Shown: one piece after another, positions 17,492-27,400 of the stretch
Layout: every line of letters begins with the position of its first letter
How positions within the stretch are numbered: position 1 is the stretch's first letter
Assembly: GCA_035380245.1 (NCBI GenBank)
Contig: DAOSXA010000001.1
Span: 1,308,716-1,372,715 of the forward strand
DNA from: Candidatus Zixiibacteriota bacterium
Lineage (GTDB): Bacteria; Zixibacteria; MSB-5A5; GN15; FEB-12
Reading direction: 5' to 3'
DNA length: 64,000 nt
Translations under genes and position numbers: made by a program
The notes under the pieces: model-generated
Database searches by the model: none
What the model was told of the DNA's origin: nothing
Seen by the model: only the letters and a program-made list of their open reading frames with translations

Positions 17492-20179
17492 TTAACAAAC
17501 GCCGACGTTTGTTTCTTTTTCAGATTTCTTCGAGGGGGTGTCAAGGCGAAGACGTACTTCGTTGGCCAGTCGGTTCATCGTAAGGGGTTTACGCAGGAAG
17601 GACAAAGCGCCTAATTTCAAAGCCCGCTGAACGCTCTCAGATTCAGCATAACCACTTACGATTATAGCTTTTATATTGGGTTGAATCGCTTGCATGCGGT
17701 CCAATGTCTCGGCTCCGTTGATGCCGTCCGGCATGATCATATCAAGCAGAACGAGGTCGAATTCAGTTTCTTTTACTCTTTGCAGGCCATCCTCTCCGCT
17801 TTGAACGGTCTCGACTTTATAGCCCAGGCTGTTGAGCAAACGCGCCGTTACATCGAGTTGGGTGTGATCATCATCAACTACCAGAATGGTTTCATTGCCG
17901 CCGACACAGTTTGATACCTGTTCGGTTGTCGTAGCTTCACGAGTAATTGGCAGGTAAATATAAGTGGTGGTTCCTATCCCTACTTTCGAATCACAGTCAA
18001 TATAGCCCTCGTGATCTTTCACCACGGCGTGGACGACGCTGAGTCCGAGTCCTGAGCCGCGACGGCGGTCGGTTTGTTTGGTGGTGAAAAACGGATCGAA
18101 AATCCGGGGAAGAATCTCGGGGGCAATTCCGCTGCCGGTATCGGCGATAGTCAGCTTGATATATTCACCGTGTGGGATATCGATTATCTGTCCGAAGGGG
18201 CTGTCGACATAGAAATTTTCACTGCGGATCGTGATTGTACCGCCCTTGGGCATGGCATCACTGGAATTGTGGACCAGATTGAGGATTATTCTCATCAATT
18301 GGGAAGCACCACCACGTACGTTCATCAGGTTCGGTTCCAGGTTGAGGACAGTTCTGACGCCGTTTGACAACGGTCCCATCTGTTTAAGTGCTTGTTTTAC
18401 CACATCGTTGATACAGAGTGGTTCCTGAGTATAATGTCCGCGCCGTCCCAAAGTAAGAAGCTGTTGGTTGATATCGGCGATTTGCTCGGCGGCTTTTTCC
18501 ATGATTCCCAGTAACTCCTGGGCGGGATGGTCCGATGGGAGTTCTTCGCGTATGAACTGCGGATATGCCACCAGCGGGCCGAGAAGGTTGTTGAAGTCAT
18601 GAGCCACCTGACCGGCGATACGCCCGGCTGTTTCGAGACGTTGGGCGCGATCGGCGAACTCCTGCAGACGCCGGTTTTCGCTGACATCGCGAGCTATGAT
18701 AGCCAGGCCGGTGTTTTCATCGGAGCCGCTCTCAATGGGGGATACCGTCAACGACAACAATACGGCATTGCCGTTGCGATCACCCCAGATCGTTTCTCGG
18801 CCGCCGCGAACGTGAAGTGAAGCCCGAGTCGAGGCGGACAACTGATACCATTCATGGAGGCGTTCATCGGGGATGAGACGATCGACCAGATCACCGATCA
18901 TCTCTGCGGAGGTGTATCCGAACATGCGCTCGGCGCCCGGGTTCCAGCTAATAATGCGCCCGGTGGAATCGGTGCCGATGATGGCATCGGATGAGGACTC
19001 GACAATCGCCGCCATGCGAGCTATTTGTTCTTCGCTGTGAATTCGCTCCGTAACGTTCTGAACCAGGACGACCATACCGAATTTATGGTGGTCCAGGTCA
19101 AACAACGGCGCACTGTGCCATTCACAGATCAAGGGCTGTCCGTATTTCGTACAATGGCTGCTGATGCCGTGTATGCTTTCATCGCCGTTGAGCAGATCGT
19201 CCCAGAATAGCGTTCCGCGGACAGACGGGCACTCCGAGGCGATAAGTTGGGATAGAATATGCCCGGTCGCCTCCATCGGACGGTATTCGAAAATGTCCTG
19301 AGCGGCCGGATTCCAAAACACTACCCGGCCTTCAAGGTCGAGTTCTATCGCTCCCAGTGGTGTCTGTTGCAGGAAAAGCGAGAGCTTTTGTTCCGATTCG
19401 CCCAGGGCTCGAACAGCTCGCTTGTTTTCCTCTATTTGTCGTTCCAACTCGGCCGTACGGTCACGAACTCGTTTTTCCAAATTCTCCTGAGCATCCTTGA
19501 GGCGGATATCACCTTCCTGAATTTGTGCCAGCATGTTGTTGAAGGTGTCGGTCAGAACCCCGATCTCATCATCACTGAACCGGCGCGCCCTGATAGAGAA
19601 ATCCTTCGTTAAGGAAACCTTTTCCGCCGTTTTAACCAGGTGCTGTAAAGGGATAACGATGTAACGCTGCAAACGGGTGACCACAAGGAAGCCGAGCAGC
19701 AGGGAAAGAGCGGTTGTTCCGAAAATTGTCATGGCTCGCTTACGAAGACGAGCGTTGAGATCAGACAAGTCCATGACGATTTCCAGTTGACCGAGTTTTT
19801 GTCCATTGATCATCACCGGCCGCGTTACGGCGGGTTGGGTGGTAATGGCTCCGTGTGATTCTTTGACACTGTCCCGGAAATAAGACGCCACTAAATTTCC
19901 GTTATTATCTCTGATGACGGCCAGCATTACGGTAGATTGATTGCGAAAAGCTTCCAGGGCATGCTCTACTTCGAGACGTGACCGATTGGGTAACTGGGAA
20001 GCGCAATTAGCACTGATAGCGTCGGCCAGGACGCGGGCCTCGGAGATCATGGCATCCCTGGTAGCCTGACGGTCGTCCAGAATAAACAGCAATCCGGATA
20101 GAGCCAGGGCAGCACAGATGGCGGTCGAAACGATCCAAACCAGTTTCTGCTTGATCGATAGCCTGCTGATAATTCTCAT
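17492..20179 (-). CDS. Membrane hybrid histidine kinase: CHASE-like-HAMP-PAS-PAS-HisKA-HATPase-REC
   Basis: A hybrid sensor of 895 residues. Membrane helices at about 12-33 and 150-170 enclose a periplasmic CHASE8-like domain; a HAMP (about 170-225) and a coiled coil (225-262) follow. Two PAS domains come next (about 262-380 and 388-505). The second contains a classic GTDSTGRIISWNPGAERMFGY-like core (seen as SWNPGAERMFGY). The HisKA has His527 in GQVAHDFNNLLGPLVAYP, followed by a HATPase and a receiver (VLLDMIMPDG). The kinase core is nearly the same as in the soluble kinase at 5652-7625, so the two are paralogues with different inputs. It converges on the SpeE-like gene. No partner regulator is adjacent. 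Confidence 0.88.
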   Translation of the reverse strand: MRIISRLSIKQKLVWIVSTAICAALALSGLLFILDDRQATRDAMISEARVLADAISANCASQLPNRSRLEVEHALEAFRNQSTVMLAVIRDNNGNLVASYFRDSVKESHGAITTQPAVTRPVMINGQKLGQLEIVMDLSDLNARLRKRAMTIFGTTALSLLLGFLVVTRLQRYIVIPLQHLVKTAEKVSLTKDFSIRARRFSDDEIGVLTDTFNNMLAQIQEGDIRLKDAQENLEKRVRDRTAELERQIEENKRAVRALGESEQKLSLFLQQTPLGAIELDLEGRVVFWNPAAQDIFEYRPMEATGHILSQLIASECPSVRGTLFWDDLLNGDESIHGISSHCTKYGQPLICEWHSAPLFDLDHHKFGMVVLVQNVTERIHSEEQIARMAAIVESSSDAIIGTDSTGRIISWNPGAERMFGYTSAEMIGDLVDRLIPDERLHEWYQLSASTRASLHVRGGRETIWGDRNGNAVLLSLTVSPIESGSDENTGLAIIARDVSENRRLQEFADRAQRLETAGRIAGQVAHDFNNLLGPLVAYPQFIREELPSDHPAQELLGIMEKAAEQIADINQQLLTLGRRGHYTQEPLCINDVVKQALKQMGPLSNGVRTVLNLEPNLMNVRGGASQLMRIILNLVHNSSDAMPKGGTITIRSENFYVDSPFGQIIDIPHGEYIKLTIADTGSGIAPEILPRIFDPFFTTKQTDRRRGSGLGLSVVHAVVKDHEGYIDCDSKVGIGTTTYIYLPITREATTTEQVSNCVGGNETILVVDDDHTQLDVTARLLNSLGYKVETVQSGEDGLQRVKETEFDLVLLDMIMPDGINGAETLDRMQAIQPNIKAIIVSGYAESESVQRALKLGALSFLRKPLTMNRLANEVRLRLDTPSKKSEKETNVGVC

Positions 20180-20371
20180 TTACGGTTGTGCCCCGCTCAA
20201 CGTTGAATGGTCGCTAAGTATGCCAAAACTTGTTGTGTTAATTGACCAATGCTGCGGCTTCGTAAACTATCCCCGCTTTTATTGAAGGTCAGAATTCTCT
20301 TGGTTCTAATATCGGCCGTAAAGTTTTCTGGTTTAGACTAGTCTAAAGAGAAGACGGCATGAAGGTGGAAA

Positions 20372-20400
20372 TAAAAAGGAGCGTTCGGAAGAACGCTCCT
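20372..20400 (-). terminator. Rho-independent terminator of the cyclophilin gene
   Basis: Perfect 10-bp stem AGGAGCGTTC / GAACGCTCCT around a four-base loop. On the minus strand it is followed by TTTTTATTT. It begins 27 bp after the stop codon. Confidence 0.9.
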
Positions 20401-20427
20401 GTGGATAATATCGGTAGGAATAGTCTT

Positions 20428-20937
20428 CTATCGCTTGTCGAGAGTGTTATTGAACTGCTCCAGCCGGTCGGCCATCGACTCAAACAGCTCGGTTGTATCT
20501 CCCTCGATTACGATTTTCTCGATCTGATCCCCGGCGCGGATGTCGTTGACCACGTCCTGATCGGTTTCATCCACGACATGGCCGAAAACCGAATGGCGGT
20601 CATCGAGCCAGGGAGTCGCTACATGGGTTATGAAAAACTGGCTGCCGTTGGTGTTGGGGCCGGCGTTGGCCATCGAGAGAATTCCCGGCCGGTCGTGACG
20701 TAACTCGGGTACGAATTCATCCTCGAACCGATATCCCGGACCGCCGGTGCCGGTACCGAGCGGGCAACCACCCTGGATCATAAATTCTTCGATTACCCGA
20801 TGAAATTTCAGCCCATCGTAAAAACCGCGCTGGGCCAAATTAACGAAATTCGCCACTGTCAACGGGGTTTTATCGTCATGCAGGATGAGCCTGATGTTTC
20901 CCTTGTTGGTTTTGATAGTAGCCTGCACTTTTTTCAT
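20428..20937 (-). CDS. Cyclophilin-type peptidyl-prolyl cis-trans isomerase
   Basis: Catalyses proline isomerisation during folding. The 169-residue protein has no signal peptide, so it is cytosolic, like PpiB. Key cyclophilin residues are visible: FHRVIEEFMIQGG (catalytic Arg), the substrate-pocket GPNTNGSQFFIT, and WLDDRHSVFGHV. A C-terminal extension of about 20 residues beyond the usual bacterial fold is polar. The AAGGAGG ribosome binding site is only one or two bases from the ATG. A GTG three codons downstream (20928) is better spaced and could be the real start. It is monocistronic, with its own terminator. Confidence 0.93.
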   Translation of the reverse strand: MKKVQATIKTNKGNIRLILHDDKTPLTVANFVNLAQRGFYDGLKFHRVIEEFMIQGGCPLGTGTGGPGYRFEDEFVPELRHDRPGILSMANAGPNTNGSQFFITHVATPWLDDRHSVFGHVVDETDQDVVNDIRAGDQIEKIVIEGDTTELFESMADRLEQFNNTLDKR

Positions 20938-21009
20938 ACCTCCTTGTCTATGAACTAATGCTCGTTTCTTGCCATATATCCGGGCGAATCATTTTATCCG
21001 GGAGCTGCG

Positions 21010-23370
21010 TCAATAACTTCCCTGTTCGGTTCGTTTAATAATCTCATTCTGCAGCTCCGGGCTCAAGTCGATAAAATAATCGCTGTAGCCCGCTACCCGC
21101 ACGATCAAGTCTCGATATTTCTCCGGTTCGGCCTGGGCTTTGCGCAGGGTCTCGGCGGTAACGACGTTGAACTGGATATGGTGCCCGTCCAGCTTGAAAT
21201 ATGTCCGCACCAGATGCATCATTTTTGTCAGACCGTTGTCATCGGCTAAAAGGTGCGGAGTGAATTTCTGATTCAGTAATGTCCCGCCGGTTCGAAGATG
21301 GTCGATTTTGGCCGCTGACTTGAGCACCGCCGTCGGTCCCAGCCGATCCGCCCCCTGCACCGGTGAGATACCTTCCGACAAAGGCTCCCCGGCCAGGCGA
21401 CCATCCGGCATCGCCCCGACCACACTGCCGAAATAAACGTGGCTGGTGGTGGGGAGGAGGTTGATCCGGAAATGCCCGCCCTTGGTGTTAGGGCGACCGT
21501 CGATTGCCTCGAAGTACATCTCAAAAATCTGCCGGAGAATATCATCGGCATAATCGTCGTCGTTGCCGTAACGCGGCGTTTCGTACGACAACCGCTCGCG
21601 CCGGCTGTCCGCACCGGCGAAATTGCTGTCGGTTATCGTGATCAGTTCCGTCAGGCTCAACGACTTATGATCGTAAACATGATACTTGACGGCTGAGAGG
21701 CAGTCGGTCAATGAGCCGACCCCGACACCCTGTACGTAAGAGCTGTTGTAGCGTGCGCCGCCGTCGTTGTAGTCGCGCCCGCGCACGATGCAGTCATCGA
21801 TCAACAGCGATAAAAACGGCGCCGGGAGAATCTCCGCCCAGAGTCGTTCGATCTGTCGATTCCCCTTGAGTTTGATCTCTACGAAATGGTTCAGTTGTGT
21901 CCGATACGCCGCCATCAACGTCTCGAACGATTCAAGCTGCTCGGTCGAACCGGTTGCCGGTCCCAGTCGTTTACCGGTGCGGGGATCGATTCCGTCGTGC
22001 AGCGTTATCTCCAGCACCTTGACCAGGTTGAAGTAACCGGTCAAAATATAACTTTCCTTACCGAACGCTCCGGTTTCGACACAGCCGCTCGATCCCCCCT
22101 GGCGGGCATCGGTGATTGATTTCCCCTGCCGCAGCAACTCCGCGATGATAGCATCGGTGTTGAACAGCGAGGGCTGTCCGTAGCCGGTCTTGATTATTTT
22201 CAGCGCCCGTTTGATCAGCCGGTCGGGATTCTTTTTGCTGATCTGGACCATGGACGAGGGCTGTAACAGCCGCATTTCCTCGATCACGTCGAGGATCATA
22301 AACGTCATTTCGTTGACGCCATCCTCGCCGGTTGGAGTTACCCCCCCGACGTTGATCAGACAAAAATCGGTGTATGTCGCGCTTTCACGAGCCGTAACGC
22401 CTACCTTTGGGGGAGCCGGCTGGTTGTTAAACTTAATCCAGAAAGCCTGCAACAATTCCCGCGCGCGTTCTTCGGTCAGTCGACCGGCCTCAAGATCGCG
22501 ACGGTAGAACGGCAGAAGATGTTGATCGAGCCGACCCGGATTGAACGAATCCCAGGTGTTCAACTCGGTTATTACCCCGAGATGCACGAACCAATAATAC
22601 TGCAAGGCCTCCCAGAATGTTTCCGGGGCGTGGGCCGGCACCCGGCGACAGATTGCCGCCATCGTTTCAAGTTCAGTCCGACGGTCGGGATCGGATTCCT
22701 GCTCGGCGAGTTGTGTTAAGGCATCGACATATCGTTCGGCAAAGCGTATGAGAGCCTGTGCGGTTATATCCATCGCTCGCAGTTCGGCTCGACGGGACTC
22801 GGCATCGATATCGTTTGAGTTTATTTTATCGAGCGAGGCGGCGATATCGGCTCTGAAATCGAGCATACCCTTGCGATAAATCTTGTCGTCAAGGACCGTA
22901 TGGCCGGGAGCGCGTTGCTCCTGAAATTCGGTGAATACGCCGGCTTCATAGCAATCCTTCCAGTCATTGTCAACCTGCTCGAAAATACGGTTGCGAATCG
23001 AGCGTCCCGACCAGAACGGAATTATTTGCTCTTTCTGAATACGGCGGTTTTCGTCGGAAACCGCGAACGGTATTTTAGGCCGACTGTCGAGTACCTCAAA
23101 ATCCTTCAGAGTATGACAACATATCTCCGGATAAGTCGGTGTTGCCTTGGGGACTTCGCCGCGTTCTCCCACTATCAATTCGCCGTTGTTGATACAGATC
23201 GCCTTGTGCTCCAGCAAATAGGCAAACGCTTGTGCTCGTGTTTCGGGCACGGAGAGGCCTTCAGTCTCACCACTTTGGTAGAACTCCGTCAGCAGCCGGG
23301 CTCGTTCGAGCGAGATGCGGGCGACAGCCCCGAGACTTTCTTGTCTGAGTCGAGCAATCCTATCGTTCAT
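21010..23370 (-). CDS. hypD: Glycyl radical enzyme, trans-4-hydroxy-L-proline dehydratase type
   Basis: Predicted to dehydrate trans-4-hydroxy-L-proline to 1-pyrroline-5-carboxylate, a radical reaction in anaerobic proline or collagen-peptide use. The 786-residue chain has thiyl Cys430 and Glu432 in SSGCVETG and the glycyl-radical Gly761 in RVAGYSDYF. From memory of the Clostridioides HypD structure, the substrate-contact residues are also present and in register: Phe149 and His157 in TEFQEQRAPGHT, Asp274 in NTWDSF and Tyr446 in LTGYFN. This argues against pyruvate formate-lyase, glycerol or choline enzymes. The ATG follows the activase stop by 5 bp, and its GGAGG site lies inside the activase gene, so they are translated together. 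No proC or peptidase partner is adjacent. Not to be confused with hydrogenase-maturation HypD. Confidence 0.85.
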   Translation of the reverse strand: MNDRIARLRQESLGAVARISLERARLLTEFYQSGETEGLSVPETRAQAFAYLLEHKAICINNGELIVGERGEVPKATPTYPEICCHTLKDFEVLDSRPKIPFAVSDENRRIQKEQIIPFWSGRSIRNRIFEQVDNDWKDCYEAGVFTEFQEQRAPGHTVLDDKIYRKGMLDFRADIAASLDKINSNDIDAESRRAELRAMDITAQALIRFAERYVDALTQLAEQESDPDRRTELETMAAICRRVPAHAPETFWEALQYYWFVHLGVITELNTWDSFNPGRLDQHLLPFYRRDLEAGRLTEERARELLQAFWIKFNNQPAPPKVGVTARESATYTDFCLINVGGVTPTGEDGVNEMTFMILDVIEEMRLLQPSSMVQISKKNPDRLIKRALKIIKTGYGQPSLFNTDAIIAELLRQGKSITDARQGGSSGCVETGAFGKESYILTGYFNLVKVLEITLHDGIDPRTGKRLGPATGSTEQLESFETLMAAYRTQLNHFVEIKLKGNRQIERLWAEILPAPFLSLLIDDCIVRGRDYNDGGARYNSSYVQGVGVGSLTDCLSAVKYHVYDHKSLSLTELITITDSNFAGADSRRERLSYETPRYGNDDDYADDILRQIFEMYFEAIDGRPNTKGGHFRINLLPTTSHVYFGSVVGAMPDGRLAGEPLSEGISPVQGADRLGPTAVLKSAAKIDHLRTGGTLLNQKFTPHLLADDNGLTKMMHLVRTYFKLDGHHIQFNVVTAETLRKAQAEPEKYRDLIVRVAGYSDYFIDLSPELQNEIIKRTEQGSY

Positions 23371-23375
23371 TGGCG

Positions 23376-24182
23376 TCAGCCTCCAACGGTTATTTCGAAT
23401 CCGCGATGTCTCAACCGTTCCGCCATGTGTTCCAGTTCCTCGTCGGACTGGGTAGCCATAGGGCCGAGTCGCGATTCGAGTTTGAACCGTTTCAACTTTT
23501 CTTCTCCGAAAAGATTATACGGCAACAAACAGATTCGGCGCAACCGAACATTGGCCGACAGCCAGTCGGCCAGGGCGTCGAGATTTTCATCGGTATCGGT
23601 GATTCCCGGAATAAGCGGCCGACGAATCCAGATTTCCGTTCCAATGGCGGCCAGGTGTTTCAAGTTATTAAGGATCAACTCGTTCGAAACCCCGGTATAT
23701 CTCCGATGAAGCCGGTCGTCCATCAGTTTCAGGTCATAAAGGATCAGGTCTGCCGCCTGCGCGATACGAAGCAACGTGTCGGTTGGAGCGTAACCCGAAG
23801 TATCCACCGCGGTGTGTAGTCCCTTACTTCGGCAGGCCTCCAACAGGGCGTACAGGAATTCCGGTTGAAAAAGCGGCTCGCCTCCGGAAAAAGTCACCCC
23901 GCCGCCGGACTCATCGTAAAAGGGCTCATCCGCCATGACCTGCCGCATTACTTCGGTAACCGTCGTTTCATATCCGATCATATCGCCGTGACTTCCCGGG
24001 CGATTGCCGGTATTGCCGGTGCTCCTTTTGGGAGCCGGTTCCGGTTGCGAGCTGCGACTTTCCGGATTGTGACACCACCAGCAGTTGAGGGGACAGCCCT
24101 TGAAGAACACGGTCGTTCGTATACCGGGGCCATCGTGGATAGCGTACTTCTTAACGTCGTATATGATGCCGGTATCAGTCAT
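23376..24182 (-). CDS. Glycyl-radical-enzyme activase (radical SAM), lacking the ferredoxin insert
   Basis: Generates the glycyl radical on the adjacent HypD-type enzyme using SAM and a [4Fe-4S] cluster. The radical SAM motif is CPLNCWWC (CxxxCxxC) near residue 30. The SAM-binding GGE motif is in VTFSGGEP, and LYDLKLMD is typical of the family. It is 268 residues long. Activases for non-PFL glycyl radical enzymes normally carry a ferredoxin-like insert with two further Cys clusters right after the first motif. Here that segment (about residues 45-75) is a short Ser/Pro/Gly-rich linker with no cysteine, which makes the domain look like a PFL activase. The ATG at 24182 has AAAGG six bases upstream. 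It is first gene of the pair. Confidence 0.9.
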   Translation of the reverse strand: MTDTGIIYDVKKYAIHDGPGIRTTVFFKGCPLNCWWCHNPESRSSQPEPAPKRSTGNTGNRPGSHGDMIGYETTVTEVMRQVMADEPFYDESGGGVTFSGGEPLFQPEFLYALLEACRSKGLHTAVDTSGYAPTDTLLRIAQAADLILYDLKLMDDRLHRRYTGVSNELILNNLKHLAAIGTEIWIRRPLIPGITDTDENLDALADWLSANVRLRRICLLPYNLFGEEKLKRFKLESRLGPMATQSDEELEHMAERLRHRGFEITVGG

Positions 24183-24364
24183 GGTTACCTTTCACTAAGT
24201 CTGACAATATAACACCGCCATCATTCAGATTAGCCGCAAAATTATCCACAGGTTGGAAAAATCTGAACAAACCGGTTCTTGCTGACGGGACTATTTGACT
24301 TACATCGCGGGCATGAGCGGTTAATGCCGTACGAGTAGTTTGAATTTAAGAACAGCGGAATTAT

Positions 24365-24395
24365 AAAAAACGCCCTCGCGGGGGCGAGGGCGTTT
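24365..24395 (-). terminator. Rho-independent terminator of the metalloprotease gene
   Basis: Stem CGCCCTCGC / GCGAGGGCG with a four-base loop (24371-24392). On the minus strand it is followed by six T. It starts about 28 bp after the stop. Confidence 0.9.
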
Positions 24396-24422
24396 CACTC
24401 ATGAAGGTCTAAATCGCAGAGC

Positions 24423-27400
24423 CTACGGGCAATTAAGGCTCGGGCCGCTGTTGAACATGTAATCTACCAGGTAAACCAGGTCGGCAATGTCGGCGATTGA
24501 ACCGTCACCGTTGACGTCAACCGCTTCCATGAAGATCGGCGCCGGGCCGCCGTTAAACATGTAATCAACCAGGTAGACCAGGTCTTCGATATCCGGTCCT
24601 GCTCCGCTGCCGTTGATGTCGCCGCAAATCCAGGCCGGTCCAATCTCAATTGTCAGCGTCTGTTGTCCAATACCACCGACTTCGTCGGCAGCCTGAGCCA
24701 TGAAGCTGATCGTTTGTTCCTCGGTCGGAGTTCCCGACAAAAGCCCGCTGGCGCTAAGGCTCAAACCGGTTCCGGCAAGACCGCTGTTGGCGTCGCTCCA
24801 GGTCAGCGATCCGGTACCGCCGGTGGCCGCCAACTGCTGCGAATAGGCGGTTTCGGCCGAGCCGTACGGAAGGCTGGTCGTGACTACCGTCACTTCCTCA
24901 TTGAGCAGGAAGGTCATCGGGAAGTCACCCGTTGCACCGACCTCATCGGTCAGGTGACAGGTAAATTCGGCAGTACCGGCTGTCGTCGGCGTACCGCTGA
25001 CAAGACCGGTCGTACTCAGCGACAGGCCATAGCTGCCGAGGGTTCCGTAGAGATCGGTATAGCTGATGTCGCCGGTTCCGCCAGTGCCGGAGAGCTGCTG
25101 AGAGTACGGGACTCCCACGGTCCAATCCGGCAACGATGAACTCAGTGCCGGGGCAGGGTTGATCGTCAGATTCAGCGCTTTTTCATCCGAGCCGCGCTCG
25201 TTGCTCACCATCGCGGTGAACTCGATCGTCCCGGCTGTGGTCGGTGTGCCGTTCAGCAGACCATCCGTCCCCAGTGCCAGTCCGGTGCCGGTCAGGTCGC
25301 CGTTTTTGTCGATCCAGGTTTCATCACCGGTGCCGCCGGTCGCTTCGAGCTGATAGCTGTACGCTACGTTGATTGTCCATTCCGGCAACGTCTCGGTGAT
25401 AATTGTCAGAGGTTGCGTAATCTCGAACGGGAGCGACTTCTCGACAGTTGCCCCAATGGCGTCCGTAACCAAGACGACCAGATCGACAGTGCCTGCCGTG
25501 GATGGTGTGCCTTGAATCTGCCCGATAGCGACGATGGACAGACCGAATCCAGCCAGGACACCGTTCTTGTCGGAAGTGATCCGACCACCGGTCCCACCGG
25601 TTGAAGATATATTGGCCACGTAAAGCTCACCCAGTTCTCCGTTAGGGAGGCTTTCGGTCGTGATCGTCAAGGCCGGATTGAGGATGAAGCTGTAGGTTTG
25701 TTCGACCGTAGTTTTAGCTTCATCGGACAAAGCGGCGGTAAACGAAATCGTCCCGGTTGTCGTTGGAGTACCGTTCAGAAGACCGGAGGTGCTCAGCGTT
25801 AGACCGGTACCGGCCAGATCGTCGTTTTTGTCGATCCAGGTCCGACTACCCACACCGCCGATACCCTCGAGCTGCAGGTTCATGGCAAAACCTTCGGTCC
25901 AGTCAGGAACTTCCTCGGTCAGAATCTGCAACGCCTGGATAATCTCAAAACTGAACGTTTCATCATCCGAACCGCCACCCATGTCAGCCACATGAGCGGT
26001 GAAACTGATCGTGCCGGGAGTTATCGGAGTGCCGGAGAGAACACCGTTATAAGACAGGCTCAGTCCCGTGCCGTCCAGATCGTCGTTCAAGTCAGTCCAG
26101 GTTTTGGTGCCGGTGCCGCCGGTGGTGGTCAGTGTCTGAGAATAAGGTTCATTCAGATCGCCGTCCGGCAACGATGTTGTGGTAATCTGAAGCACCGGAT
26201 TGACGGTGAAACTCAGCGCCTGCTCAGCGGTGGCGCCGATATCGTCAGTGTAAAGAGCGGTAAAACTGATCGTGCCCTCGGATACGGTTCCGGACAAAAG
26301 TCCGCCGCGTGAAAGCGTCAGACCGGTCCCGACCAGATCACCGTTCTTATCGCTCCATTCCGGGCTGCCGGTGCCGCCGGTTCCGGCCAACTGCTGCGAA
26401 TAGCTGCCGCCGTCGGTCCAGTTCGGAAGCGTCGTAGTCGTTATTTGAAGAGCTTCATTGATCTGGAAGGTGAACTGCTTTTCGTCGGTGTAAAGCGAGT
26501 CGTCAGTCACCTGAGCCACGAAACTTAACCAACCGGCATTAGTCGGTGTGCCGCTGAGAACGCCTGCCGTCGAGAGGCTCAGGCCGGTGCCGCTCAGGTC
26601 GCTGTTTTTATCGGCCCAGACATAAGGGGTCGTGCCGCCCTCAGCTGCGAGCGTCTGACTCAATGGATACCAGGCTGTCCAGTCCGGAATCAGCGTGGTC
26701 GTAATGTTGGGAGCATTGACGTTGCAGGTGTAGCCCTTGACTTCAACGTCATCGATATTCCATCCGCAATATCTCCAGGAACCGTCGGTTGTGCCCATCG
26801 TGAAACGAATGTAAACGGTCGCTTCACCGTCGGCATAAGATGAGATGTCATACGTATACTCGGTCCAGGAATTGTCGGAGATGGTTACATCGTTCTCCCA
26901 GATAGTAGTCCAGGAGGAGCCATCGTTGGAAATTCGTATATAAGCATGATCGTACAAGGGCTGTTCGACTCCCAGCCAGCGCCAGAAGCTGAACGTCACA
27001 TTAGCCAGCTCACTGCAGTCGATGGCCGGGCTGGTCAGGTGACGTTCCGGCATACTGTTTTCATAGTCGCCGTCGAGGTTGTAGCCGTATACGTTCGATC
27101 CGGAATGGCCACTGGACGGATCCGGGTTGCCGTATTCACCACCGTCGCCGGTCGGTGTTCCTCGTTCCCAGGAACCGCCGGAAATAGTCCAGCCCTGGTC
27201 GGTGTCGAAGTTATCCGAGAAGATTACCTCTTCATCGGTTGCGACAAAAGCCGAATAGGGATCGACCGGGCTCGGATCGTACACCTCACCGATACCGTCC
27301 GCTTCGGCGCTGAGATAGAAATTGACGCGCTGGAGACAGTCGGCCGGGGGCAGGGTGGCGATGTAATTGTTGGCAGTCGTCTCGGTCATGTAAACCGAGG

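Noticed and set aside
20958..20976. TGGCAA-N5-GAGCA before the cyclophilin gene
   Set aside because: The -12 element does not match TTGC; treated as coincidence.
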